In this document: in pieces, positions 1 to 5,244 of the stretch | Layout of the letters: every line of letters begins with the position of its first letter | How positions within the stretch are numbered: position 1 is the first letter of the stretch | Assembly (NCBI GenBank): GCA_003455945.1 | Contig: DMPQ01000470.1 | Coordinates: 5,714 to 10,957, forward strand | DNA: 5,244 nucleotides | Source of the DNA: Planctomycetaceae bacterium | GTDB lineage: Bacteria; Planctomycetota; Planctomycetia; Pirellulales; Pirellulaceae | Direction: 5' to 3' | Program-made: the position numbers and the translations under genes | The notes under the pieces: model-generated | Told to the model about the DNA's origin: nothing | The model's input: only the letters and a program-made list of their open reading frames with translations | The model's database searches: none

Positions 1-1
1 A

Positions 2-604
2 GCCGATCGGGCGCTCGGACGACTCGCCGCCGACGGCGCAGCAGCGGACGGTTCGGATCGCGAGGCGGCGGCACAGTTCGTCTTCTGGACCCTGGCCGAA
101 CTCTGTCGCGACCACGCCTTGCCGTTCGATCTGATGATCGGCGTGAACCGAGGGGTCTATGCGGACGGCGTGCATCAGGGGCGCGACCTGTTCGACATGC
201 GGCTGTCGCTGCTGCAGTACCGCGAGCTGTTCAACGCGTTTCCGCAGGTCCGCTTCCCGGTCTCGGTCCTGGCGAGCACGTCGAACCAGGAGCTGGTTGC
301 GCATGCCTGGATCTTTCCCAACGTCCTGATCCACGGACATTGGTGGTACTCGAACACGCCGAGCACGATCGAGCACGATCTGGCCGCGCGGTTGGAAGCG
401 GTTCCGCGAACCAAGGTGATCGGCTACTACAGCGACATGTACAAGCTCGAGTTCGCGCTGCCGAAGTTCCGCATGTTCAAGCGGATCCTCGCCAAGGTCC
501 TCGCCGAGCGCTTCGTGCTCGATCGGGGCTGGAGCGAGGAGCGAGCGGTCGATCTCGGACTGCAGGTCCTGCAGCGGAACACGCGGCACATCTTCGGCGT
601 CTGA
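2..604 (+). CDS. Uronate (glucuronate) isomerase-like protein, C-terminal part (5' truncated by window edge)
   Basis: This is the C-terminal 200 residues of an open frame that enters from the left edge and ends at TGA 602-604; the true start lies outside the window. The TTG at 119 is internal. The fragment resembles the end of the UxaC family (amidohydrolase superfamily, cytoplasmic), which interconverts glucuronate/galacturonate with fructuronate/tagaturonate. Matching points, compared from memory, are a WWY tryptophan pair (HGHWWY, bases 332-349) where UxaC has WWF; a GYYSD strand whose Asp (434-436) sits at the family's metal-binding/catalytic Asp; the following PKFRMFKRILAKVLAE helix, like the family's RHEYFRRIL; and a final NTRHIFGV tail like the family's N-x-x-x-YF ending. 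Oddities: the Arg two residues after the Asp in classical UxaC (DSR) is Tyr here (DMY), and the H-x-G element upstream reads LMIGVNRG. It is probably a divergent subfamily, so the substrate may differ. Family assignment is fairly sure; exact reaction is not. Confidence 0.8.
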   Translation, partial: ADRALGRLAADGAAADGSDREAAAQFVFWTLAELCRDHALPFDLMIGVNRGVYADGVHQGRDLFDMRLSLLQYRELFNAFPQVRFPVSVLASTSNQELVAHAWIFPNVLIHGHWWYSNTPSTIEHDLAARLEAVPRTKVIGYYSDMYKLEFALPKFRMFKRILAKVLAERFVLDRGWSEERAVDLGLQVLQRNTRHIFGV

Positions 605-635
605 GTCGAGCGCGAGTCGAGCGCGAGTCGAGCGT
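603..635. repeat. 11-bp direct repeat, three tandem copies
   Basis: GAGTCGAGCGC occurs at 603-613 and 614-624, and with one change (final T) at 625-635. The first copy overlaps the last two bases of the isomerase stop codon, so the array begins exactly at the gene's end. It may be slippage-derived sequence without function. Confidence 0.8.
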
Positions 636-652
636 CGGAGACGCGAGCTCGA

Positions 653-668
653 GGCCGGCGCTCCGGCC
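653..668. terminator. Possible hairpin (GGCCGG / CCGGCC) between convergent genes
   Basis: A perfect 6-bp GC-only stem, 653-658 pairing with 663-668, closes a CGCT tetraloop. It lies about 50 bases after the isomerase stop and could help end transcription in either direction. No T-run follows on either strand, so it does not match a canonical intrinsic terminator and may be chance in GC-rich DNA. Confidence 0.3.
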
Positions 669-673
669 GGAAC

Positions 674-693
674 CTTCGCTTCGTGAAGCGGAG
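674..693. terminator. Possible hairpin (CTTCGCTT / AAGCGGAG) between convergent genes
   Basis: An 8-bp stem (674-681 with 686-693, one G-T pair) closes a CGTG tetraloop. It sits five bases after the preceding hairpin and midway between two convergent genes, where a bidirectional terminator would be expected. It has no T-tract, so the call rests on symmetry and position only. Confidence 0.3.
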
Positions 694-724
694 CAGGGGA
701 GCGCAGGCGTTTCGCCGTGCGGCC

Positions 725-772
725 CCGTTCCGTCGTCGCGCCGTTCCGTGGTCGCGCCGTTCAGTCGTCGCG
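725..772. repeat. 16-bp direct repeat, three tandem copies
   Basis: CCGTTCCGTCGTCGCG occurs at 725-740. It is followed by CCGTTCCGTGGTCGCG at 741-756 (one change) and CCGTTCAGTCGTCGCG at 757-772 (one change). The array ends eight bases before the protease stop codon, so it would lie in that gene's 3' untranslated RNA. Confidence 0.8.
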
Positions 773-779
773 CCGCGGA

Positions 780-3700
780 TCAGCCTCGGCGCTCGAGCAT
801 CTCGAAGTGAAAGTCCACCGCGCGGATGTCGGCTGCCGGCGCATCGTCGCCGATCATCGCCTGGACGTACGCGAAGTCGCGCAGCAGCGTCGTCAGCGGA
901 CCGTAACTGACCTGAGCGACCTTGCCTTGGCCGAACAGCTCGTCGTCCGGGCCGAGTTCGGCGAGGATCGCCACATCGCGTCCGCCTCCACCCGACACGT
1001 GCGTCGACTGGAAACCGACGCTGCGGGCGCGGTAGCCCGAGCCTTGCAGCAGGACGTCGTTCTGCGGCGACGTCGTGACTCGGTCGACTCCTGACGTTCC
1101 GACGACGATCGCCGTGTCGACTCCGCCGGCGCTCGCCAGCGCGCGGGCATCGCGGAAGCGATAGGCGCCGACGACATTGCCGTCGGCCCGCAGCGAAGAG
1201 TAGTCGCGCGAGTAGTAGAAGCGGTCGTCGCCGGCCGAGTCGCGGAAGAGAGCCGCGTCGATCGCGTTCCCCGTTCCTCCGTGGGCCCAGACCGACGCGA
1301 AACCGCGCACTTCGTTCGAGAAGCCGCGTCCCGAGAGGGTGGTCGACGCGAAGCCGGCATCGAGCAGATCGCTGCCGGCCGAATCCAGGAGCGTCGCGAC
1401 GTCTCCCGCCTGCCCCGACGAGGTCGCCGTCACCGACGCGAAGCCTCGCGCGATGTGGTAGTAGCCGCTCCCCTTCATGTCGGCCGCGCTCGTCGTCGCG
1501 AAGAAGGTGTCGTTGCCGGCCGAGTCGGTGAACGTGACCGAGTCGCTTCCGCCGCGCATCGACTGGACCGACTGGGATTCGAAACCGGTCGCGGTGATCG
1601 AATAGCCGGCGCCGCTGATCGACGCCGAACCGACGCCGAGCGTCGCGACGTCGTTCCCTTCGGTATCCGACATCCAGATCGAGTCGAAGCCTCCTTGGGT
1701 CGCGTCGAAGGCGATGTGATCGAAGTCGGCGAGAAACTGCCGATGCTCCGGAGCGAAGAGCGTCGCGTTGTTCGAGCGTGCCCAGAAGCGATCGTTCCCG
1801 GTCGTTCCGGACAGCGACGCCGAGTCGACTCCGCCGCCGCCGAACGCGGTGAAGTCGGCGATCCCCGCGACGGTCGTCTGTCGGGCTCCGGAGGTCAGCG
1901 ACACGAAGCTCGCGCTGCCGACGAGCGTGTCGTTGCCGGCCGAACCGGTGAGGATGAGCGAGTCGTTACCGCCGCCGCCGATCGCGGCGATCGTCTCGAA
2001 GCCGACGAAACGGGCGCTGAAGGTCGAGCGATCCCAGTTGCCGCTGCCGAGCGTCAGTCGGAAGAAGTCGCGTTGCCCGTCGCCGGTCAGCGTCAGCGAA
2101 TCGCTCCCCGCGCCGCCGGTCATCTGGATCGAACGGACCTGCGACAGATCGAACGAATAGCTGACCGCGCCGACGCGAACGTCGAGCGTCCGTCCGGCGT
2201 CGATCGCATAGTCGTCGCTCGCCGAAGTGCCGTGGACGACCAGTCGCCCCGACGACAGATCGACGACATTGACCGCGCGGAGATCGAGTTCGGCGACGTT
2301 CCCCGAGATGCGGATCAGGTAGGTGGCATCGGCGGTAACCCGCGCATCGACTCGGGCTCCGGTCGTCGAGCCGAGCGAGCGGAGATCGTCGTCATAGACG
2401 TCGATCCGGAACCCCGCTCCGCGCGCCGCGGTCATCGCTTCGAGCGTCAGGAACCCCGAATTCGTCGCCTGGACGCGGAGCCAGGTTTCGCCGGCGACCG
2501 CGATCCCGTCGATGGTCGACATCTCGACCGGACCGATCTCGATCGGCGGCGACGACCACGGCACCGACTCGATCTCGAGATCGATCCCGTACGCGCCGAC
2601 TCCGGCGGTCGAATCGACGACGATCGAGTAGCTCTGTCCCGAGACGACGTCGAAGCTGATCGAGTTTCCCGAGACGGTCGTCGCGACTCCCGGAATCGCG
2701 ATGCGCGGCGCGACGCCGGAACCGTGCTCGAGATGCAGCGTGACGCGTCCCGTCCCTCCGGCCGTGAAGCCGAAGACGTCGACATCCGAGGCATCGTTGA
2801 TGAAGCCCGAAACGCTCCGGGTGTCGGAGAGCGTGCCGAGCTCGTGCCGATCGCCGACCGTGTCGCCGAAGTCGTCCGAGAAGAGGGAATCGAGCGCTCG
2901 CTGCAGATTGATCCGGTAGTAGTCGGCGTTGGTGACGGTGTCGCGAATGATGTCGGCCGTCGACCGGAAGTGGTCGTAGATCAGATCCTGGTCGATCTCC
3001 TGATACCCGAGCGTCTCCATCGCCTGGCGGACGAGCATGCTCGCACCGGCGACATAAGGAGCCGCCATGCTGGTTCCCGATGCGGCAAGGAAGCGAGTCG
3101 ACTGGGCGCTGCTCCCCCACAGATGCTCCGGCACCGTACTCATGATGCTCTCGCCCGGGGCGACGAGCACGTTCGGAGCGCGCTGACTGAAGCTCGAGAG
3201 CTGCCCCGAGGCGCCGTGGCTCGCGACCGGCACCACGAACGGACTGGCGGCCGGATAGCTCAGACCGACCGACTGGTAGGACTGGAACGAGTTGCCGGCA
3301 GCGACCGAGACGAAGATGCCGGCCTGTTCCAGACGCTGGAACTCGTCTTCGAGCGTCGCCCAGTTCGGAACCGACGTGCTGTTCCACGAGGTGCCGATCG
3401 ACAGGTTGACCGTCGTGATCGGGTTCTCGAACGAGCCGCGATGATCGTAGACCCACTGCAGCGCCTGCTCGACCCAGGCGAGTTGCCCTCGCCCTTGGTC
3501 GTCGAAGACGCGCAGCGCCACCAGATCGGCGCCGGGAGCGACTCCCTGATAGGTCGAGTTCGAGCTGCCGATGATTCCGGCGACATGCGTTCCGTGGAAC
3601 CCGGCGGGGCCGTCGTCGTACGGATTCGAGTCGTTCTCGGCGAAGTCCCAGCCACCGACGACGCGATGGTTCGAACCGTAGCCGCCGCCGAGCGCGACGT

Positions 3701-3989
3701 GATCCCAGGCAATGCCCGAATCGATGACGGCGACCGTCTGGCCGGCTCCCGTCAGTCCGTGACGATTGGTCAGCCCGTAGACGAGCGACTCGAGTCCCCC
3801 TTGCTGAACGACCGGAGCGACTTCGGCGGGAATCTCGAGCTGCTCGACCTGCATCAGCAGTTCGGGAGACTCGAGCGGGTCGAGCGCGAACGAGTCGAGC
3901 GCCTGACCGGAGAAGGCCAGACGCTCCTCGAACGTCTCGAAGCGCGCACGGCGCTGCGGATCCGGACGGCCGGAATCGGAAGAGGACAT
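780..3989 (-). CDS. Secreted subtilisin-family (S8) serine protease with PPC-like domains and nine ~46-residue Asp/Gly-rich repeats
   Basis: This is a 1069-residue extracellular or surface endopeptidase. ATG at 3989 is preferred because GAGG lies five bases upstream on the coding strand; an in-frame GTG at 4028 would add 13 residues but has no ribosome site. Residues 13-28 (RRARFETFEERLAFSG) match the planctomycete LEPR-XLL-type N-terminal motif; there is no classical hydrophobic signal peptide. The S8 domain spans about residues 70-370: Asp90 (AVIDSG), His132 (FHGTHVAG), oxyanion Asn233 (VAAGNS) and Ser307 (GTSMAAP) are all present, so it should be active. About 55 residues separate the motif from the domain, too short for a usual I9 propeptide. 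Two PPC-like beta-sandwiches follow (about 384-474 and 488-577). Nine repeats (625-1045) each hold a GGxGxD-like turn and a SAGND-like turn, suggesting Ca2+ binding. The last 24 residues end FEMLERRG. The protein has no Cys and only two Lys. Substrate is unknown. Confidence 0.92.
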   Translation of the reverse strand: MSSSDSGRPDPQRRARFETFEERLAFSGQALDSFALDPLESPELLMQVEQLEIPAEVAPVVQQGGLESLVYGLTNRHGLTGAGQTVAVIDSGIAWDHVALGGGYGSNHRVVGGWDFAENDSNPYDDGPAGFHGTHVAGIIGSSNSTYQGVAPGADLVALRVFDDQGRGQLAWVEQALQWVYDHRGSFENPITTVNLSIGTSWNSTSVPNWATLEDEFQRLEQAGIFVSVAAGNSFQSYQSVGLSYPAASPFVVPVASHGASGQLSSFSQRAPNVLVAPGESIMSTVPEHLWGSSAQSTRFLAASGTSMAAPYVAGASMLVRQAMETLGYQEIDQDLIYDHFRSTADIIRDTVTNADYYRINLQRALDSLFSDDFGDTVGDRHELGTLSDTRSVSGFINDASDVDVFGFTAGGTGRVTLHLEHGSGVAPRIAIPGVATTVSGNSISFDVVSGQSYSIVVDSTAGVGAYGIDLEIESVPWSSPPIEIGPVEMSTIDGIAVAGETWLRVQATNSGFLTLEAMTAARGAGFRIDVYDDDLRSLGSTTGARVDARVTADATYLIRISGNVAELDLRAVNVVDLSSGRLVVHGTSASDDYAIDAGRTLDVRVGAVSYSFDLSQVRSIQMTGGAGSDSLTLTGDGQRDFFRLTLGSGNWDRSTFSARFVGFETIAAIGGGGNDSLILTGSAGNDTLVGSASFVSLTSGARQTTVAGIADFTAFGGGGVDSASLSGTTGNDRFWARSNNATLFAPEHRQFLADFDHIAFDATQGGFDSIWMSDTEGNDVATLGVGSASISGAGYSITATGFESQSVQSMRGGSDSVTFTDSAGNDTFFATTSAADMKGSGYYHIARGFASVTATSSGQAGDVATLLDSAGSDLLDAGFASTTLSGRGFSNEVRGFASVWAHGGTGNAIDAALFRDSAGDDRFYYSRDYSSLRADGNVVGAYRFRDARALASAGGVDTAIVVGTSGVDRVTTSPQNDVLLQGSGYRARSVGFQSTHVSGGGGRDVAILAELGPDDELFGQGKVAQVSYGPLTTLLRDFAYVQAMIGDDAPAADIRAVDFHFEMLERRG
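855..2117 (-). repeat. Nine tandem ~46-residue protein repeats encoded within the protease
   Basis: Protein units begin at residues 625, 671, 717, 764, 812, 857, 904, 954 and 1000 (1069-residue numbering), with lengths of 45-50. Each unit opens with a Gly/Asp turn (GGAGSD, GGGGND, GGGGVD, QGGFD, RGGSD, GQAGD, a longer GGTGNAID, AGGVD, GGGGRD). About ten residues later comes a second turn (GDGQRD, GSAGND, GTTGND, DTEGND, DSAGND, DSAGSD, DSAGDD, GTSGVD, ELGPDD). Most units close with an aromatic GF-x-x-V-like strand. Units 5 and 6 are the most alike (both close on RGFASV). The pattern recalls RTX calcium beta-rolls, but the period is about five times the canonical nonapeptide, so it is better seen as a distinct beta-solenoid-type repeat. 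Calcium binding is inferred, not shown. Confidence 0.75.
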
Positions 3990-4089
3990 GAACGCCTCGA
4001 ACTCGGTGCTGATCGGAGGAGTAGGCACCGGGAAGCGCGCAGCGCACCCCGGGGAGTCGTTCCGAGGAAAAGCGCCAAGTCCGTTTGAC

Positions 4090-4132
4090 GTGACCTTGGG
4101 TCGGGACGGGCGAGCCGCAGCGCCCGGGTCAC
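4090..4132. repeat. Inverted repeat GTGACC...GGTCAC with inner CGGGCG/CGCCCG stem
   Basis: GTGACC at 4090-4095 is mirrored by GGTCAC at 4127-4132. Inside it, CGGGCG (4107-4112) pairs with CGCCCG (4121-4126) around an eight-base loop, and 11 unpaired bases lie on one side only. It falls within the predicted protease leader, about 100 bases before the preferred start, so it could be an RNA stem or an operator. The function is a guess. Confidence 0.35.
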
Positions 4133-4225
4133 GGGCGATACGGCGTCGAGTCGTTCGGTGAAGAGCAGGGGGGAGTCGTCGGGGCGACGCCGCGATTCGG
4201 CCCCTCTCCGGCGACTCGCAACGGA

Positions 4226-4253
4226 ACTATACGACCGTTCCCTTTCGAGACAA
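4226..4253 (-). promoter_or_regulatory. Candidate sigma-70-type promoter for the protease
   Basis: Read on the minus strand, TTGTCT (4253-4248; 4 of 6 matches to TTGACA) is followed after 16 bases by TATAGT (4231-4226; 5 of 6 to TATAAT). It lies in a local AT-rich island (GAAAAAG next to it) in otherwise very GC-rich DNA and points at the protease. Transcription would begin near 4219. Confidence 0.4.
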
Positions 4254-4447
4254 GAAAAAGTCCGACTCCGTCTCAAGTCCTTCGCCGTGCGGGTCGACGG
4301 GGGTAGCGCGAGTCGATTCCGATTCCGCCGATTCAACTCGCTGCGCCGCTCGGACCGAAGATCGGAGAGTCGGCCCGGAGCCGCTGCGCGAAGGATCGCA
4401 AGGCGCCCGCTCCCCTCTGATCAGGGCCGTTACGGTGGCCTTCGTGC

Positions 4448-4453
4448 AAGGGA
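4448..4453 (+). promoter_or_regulatory. Possible ribosome binding site for the methyltransferase-like gene
   Basis: AAGGGA ends ten bases before ATG 4464. It is a weak Shine-Dalgarno match with slightly long spacing, but together with loss of coding character upstream it supports this ATG over in-frame starts further upstream. Confidence 0.4.
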
Positions 4454-4463
4454 TTGCCTCGCC

Positions 4464-5012
4464 ATGAGTCGTTGGCTGCATCACCTGTGGTTGACCCGCT
4501 TCTCGAAGCCCAAGGGGGAGCGGATCCTGTTCCGGACGATCAAGGAACGACCGGTCCGCAGCGTGCTCGAGATCGGCGTCGGCGATCTGACGCGCGCCGA
4601 GCGGCTGATCCGCTTCGCCGGTTCGTTCCTCCCCAACGGCGAACTCCGCTACACGGTGGTCGACCTGTTCGAAGGGCGCCCCGATCCGTCGACCGGCGTC
4701 TCGCTGAAGGAAGCGCACGGCCGACTCAAGCAGCTCGACGCCAAGATCAAGGTGATCCCCGGCGATCCGTTCTCGGCGCTGGCGCGCAGCGCCAATTCGC
4801 TCCCCGAGACCGACCTGGTGCTGATCGCCGGCGATGTCGATCGCGACTCGCTCGCTCGCGCCTGGACCTACCTGCCGAGGACGCTCCACCAGAAGTCGCG
4901 CATCCTGCTGGCGACCGAAACGGCGGACGGCGACGCGTATCGGCTGATGACCGACGCCGAGATCGCGGCGGCGGCCGGCGCCAACGTGAAGCACATCGCG
5001 CGAGCGGCCTGA
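4464..5012 (+). CDS. Class I SAM-dependent methyltransferase-like protein (182 aa)
   Basis: This is a small, probably cytoplasmic, single-domain protein of unknown substrate. Residues 33-42 (SVLEIGVGDL) match motif I, the Gly-rich SAM-binding loop after the first Rossmann strand. YTVVDLF (63-69) fits strand 2, with Asp67 at the acidic position that usually holds the SAM ribose. IKVIPGD (95-101) resembles the strand that positions adenine, and TDLVLIAGDVD (116-126) fits strand 4 with motif IV. SRILLATE (145-152) looks like strand 5. It has no membrane segment or signal peptide. The N-terminus is basic and Trp/His-rich (MSRWLHHLWLTRFSK). At 182 residues it is short, so the C-terminal strands 6-7 of a full fold may be missing or reduced, and catalytic activity is not assured. 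The start is ATG 4464; the frame is open back to 4158, but that extension is Arg/Ser-rich and unlikely to be coding. It is divergent from the protease, with no operon partner in view. Confidence 0.8.
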   Translation: MSRWLHHLWLTRFSKPKGERILFRTIKERPVRSVLEIGVGDLTRAERLIRFAGSFLPNGELRYTVVDLFEGRPDPSTGVSLKEAHGRLKQLDAKIKVIPGDPFSALARSANSLPETDLVLIAGDVDRDSLARAWTYLPRTLHQKSRILLATETADGDAYRLMTDAEIAAAAGANVKHIARAA

Positions 5013-5203
5013 GCGGCAGGCGGCTCGATCGAACCGGGGCGAAACTCGGCGATCGGCGCGAACGCGCTGCCCCGAGAACGCCGTACGTCGTCTCCGACGC
5101 GGTCGGTCCTGCACCGGTTCGACGCGATCTGCGCCGGCGAATCGGTGCGGCTCGGAGCGATCGCGTGAGCGGGGGGACCCGCTTCTAGTGGGCGGACCGA
5201 GCG
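5013..5203. other. Non-coding stretch after the methyltransferase-like gene
   Basis: No frame here has recognisable protein features. A weak 5-bp stem, CCCGC (5178-5182) with GTGGG (5188-5192, one G-T pair) around TTCTA, is the only symmetry of note. It has no T-tract, so I do not call it a terminator. Confidence 0.4.
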
Positions 5204-5209
5204 GATAAT
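5183..5209 (+). promoter_or_regulatory. Weak promoter candidate facing the right edge
   Basis: GATAAT at 5204-5209 matches TATAAT at 5 of 6 positions and stands out in GC-rich DNA. The upstream element is poor: TTCTAG at 5183-5188, 3 of 6 with a 15-base spacer. It would drive a plus-strand gene starting beyond the window. Confidence 0.25.
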
Positions 5210-5244
5210 CTTGTGGCGGTGCTCGTTCCTCTCGGCCCGAGCGA

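Larger units (their letters stand above)
3990..4463. other. Divergent intergenic region between the protease and methyltransferase-like genes
   Basis: This 474-base stretch separates two divergently transcribed genes. It holds a promoter candidate facing the protease (4226-4253), an inverted repeat (4090-4132) and a short series of GATTC words at 4315-4334. Open frames crossing it are Arg/Ser-rich, lack recognisable motifs and look like GC-rich shadow frames, so I call no gene here. If the promoter is right, the protease mRNA has a leader of about 230 bases. Confidence 0.6.

Noticed and set aside
603..772. CRISPR-like array
   Set aside because: The units are 11 and 16 bp, directly abutting with no spacers, in three copies each.
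340..810. 156-residue plus-strand frame across the isomerase end and the intergenic gap
   Set aside because: It runs through the tandem repeats and hairpins and has Arg/Ser-rich shadow composition.
855..2117. Canonical RTX (hemolysin-type) nonapeptide array
   Set aside because: Single GGxGxD turns occur, but not back to back every nine residues. The period is about 46 residues, so a standard RTX label would mislead.
2392..4047. 551-residue minus-strand frame overlapping the protease
   Set aside because: It lies in another frame of the same strand, is almost one quarter Arg by eye, and lacks domain signatures, while the protease frame has the full catalytic set.
1281..4088. 935-residue plus-strand open frame antisense to the protease
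   Set aside because: It is strongly Arg/Asp/Glu-rich with no domain motif, and mirrors the codon structure of the well-supported protease on the other strand. It is a GC-rich shadow frame.
4158..4463. In-frame N-terminal extension of the methyltransferase-like gene
   Set aside because: The 102 extra residues are Arg/Ser-rich, have no recognisable motif and start at a non-ATG codon. The recognisable protein begins at ATG 4464 with a possible ribosome site.
4227..5114. 295-residue minus-strand frame opposite the methyltransferase-like gene
   Set aside because: Its composition is Arg-rich and low in hydrophobic pattern, and it covers a real gene on the other strand. Shadow frame.
4454..5188. 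244-residue plus-strand frame overlapping the methyltransferase-like gene
   Set aside because: It is the +1 shadow of that gene, Arg/Pro-rich and without motifs.
1..5244. High frequency of GAGTCG/CGACTC words, considered as a recognition-site pattern
   Set aside because: Many lie in the protease coding sequence, where Asp-Ser and Glu-Ser codon pairs in GC-rich codons explain them.
1..5244. A defence, secretion or biosynthetic gene cluster
   Set aside because: Only three genes are present, one convergent pair and one divergent pair, with unrelated apparent roles and no partner or mobility genes.

Overview
The window is GC-rich DNA, roughly two thirds G+C, that most likely comes from a planctomycete, probably of the Pirellulales. 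This is an inference with three supports. The long minus-strand protease carries the planctomycete-type N-terminal sorting motif (arginine cluster, then FETFEERLAFSG, a relative of the LEPR-XLL / LEDRxxLAG signatures). It ends in long Asp/Gly repeats typical of that phylum's surface proteins. Shine-Dalgarno sequences are weak and regulatory AT content is sparse. No mobile element, CRISPR array, tRNA or rRNA was seen.

Layout. (1) Bases 2-604, plus strand: the C-terminal 200 residues of a uronate (glucuronate) isomerase-like enzyme of the amidohydrolase superfamily, cut by the left window edge. (2) Bases 605-779: a convergent intergenic gap with an 11-bp triplet repeat, two small hairpins and a 16-bp triplet repeat. 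(3) Bases 780-3989, minus strand: a 1069-residue secreted subtilisin-family (S8) serine protease with an intact Asp-His-Asn-Ser catalytic set, two PPC-like beta-sandwich domains and nine tandem repeats of about 46 residues. (4) Bases 3990-4463: a divergent intergenic region holding the best promoter candidate in the window (minus strand, towards the protease) and an inverted repeat. (5) Bases 4464-5012, plus strand: a 182-residue class I SAM-methyltransferase-like protein. (6) Bases 5013-5244: non-coding sequence with a possible promoter for a gene beyond the right edge.

The three genes do not form an operon: the first two converge and the last two diverge. Nothing in the sequence ties them into one pathway. 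The isomerase fits sugar-acid catabolism, the protease is a probable exported or surface hydrolase, and the methyltransferase-like protein is uncharacterised. I see no convincing new multi-gene system. The most unusual object is the protease: a nine-unit repeat array that is RTX-like but not canonical RTX, no cysteine, and only two lysines in 1069 residues.
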